This document shows positions 6,167 to 6,205 of a stretch of DNA of 6,205 nucleotides, one piece after another (the stretch's first letter is position 1; each line of letters starts with the position of its first letter). The notes beneath the pieces were generated by a model, which was not told the DNA's origin, ran no database searches, and saw only the letters and a list, made by a program, of their open reading frames with translations. The translations under genes were made by a program, and so were the position numbers. Source of the DNA: JAZDKP01 sp043802925 (GTDB taxonomy: Bacteria > Fibrobacterota > OXYB2-FULL-49-7 > JAEUSG01); assembly GCA_043802925.1 (NCBI GenBank), contig JAZDKP010000178.1:1-6205 (forward strand), in the 5' to 3' direction.

Positions 6167-6205
6167 TGACCCAGGCCGAATCCACACATATCAAGGCGTA
6201 ACGCC

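Noticed and set aside
6190..6205. Possible integron attC edge (GGCGTAACGCC near the window end)
   Set aside because: The core-site consensus is not met, no matching attC end is found upstream of the FAH gene, and the window stops before any full site could be judged.

Overview
The window shows a carbohydrate-utilisation locus. It has a divergent pair, a secreted polysaccharide-lyase-like enzyme on the minus strand and a sigma-54 activator on the plus strand, followed by an apparently unrelated metabolic enzyme. A large exported PcRGLX/YetA-type protein (exo-rhamnogalacturonan-lyase-like), a highly modified sigma-54 activator and a LacI-type operator together would fit a polysaccharide-degrading bacterium of the PVC group (Kiritimatiellota, Lentisphaerota or Planctomycetota). 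That placement is an inference from gene content, not from a marker gene.

Region 1 (1-2561, minus strand) is one open frame of 853 codons with a signal peptide. It runs off the left edge of the window, so the C-terminus is missing. The fold order (RIFT barrel, beta-sandwich, alpha/alpha toroid) matches the PL26-like family.

Region 2 (2562-2900) is an AT-rich divergent intergenic region dense in signals. Directed at the lyase gene are a -24/-12 (sigma-54) promoter with exact GG-N10-GC spacing, a 16-bp dyad over the -12 element and predicted start site, and a perfect 14-bp LacI-like palindrome just downstream of that start site. A perfect 12-bp palindrome lies about 125 bp upstream, where an enhancer-binding activator would sit. 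On the regulator side there is a possible 17-codon leader ORF with a good Shine-Dalgarno sequence.

Region 3 (2901-5240, plus strand) encodes a complete sigma-54 activator. It has a PAS-like sensor, an internal beta-rich region resembling a ConA-like/laminin-G-like (DUF1080-like) jelly roll, a coiled coil, an intact AAA+ domain with GAFTGA, and a Fis-type helix-turn-helix. A lectin-like fold inside a predicted cytoplasmic activator is the most unusual element here.

Region 4 (5241-5503) is mostly featureless, with a candidate vegetative promoter near its end. Region 5 (5504-6166) encodes a 220-residue fumarylacetoacetate-hydrolase-family enzyme of the YcgM/FAHD1 type with all metal ligands present.

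Working model (inference): the activator senses a ligand, possibly a breakdown sugar or oligosaccharide, through its N-terminal modules. It binds upstream of the lyase gene and drives its sigma-54 promoter, while a LacI-family repressor encoded elsewhere adds a second layer of control. The FAH enzyme has its own likely promoter and no evident link to this circuit.
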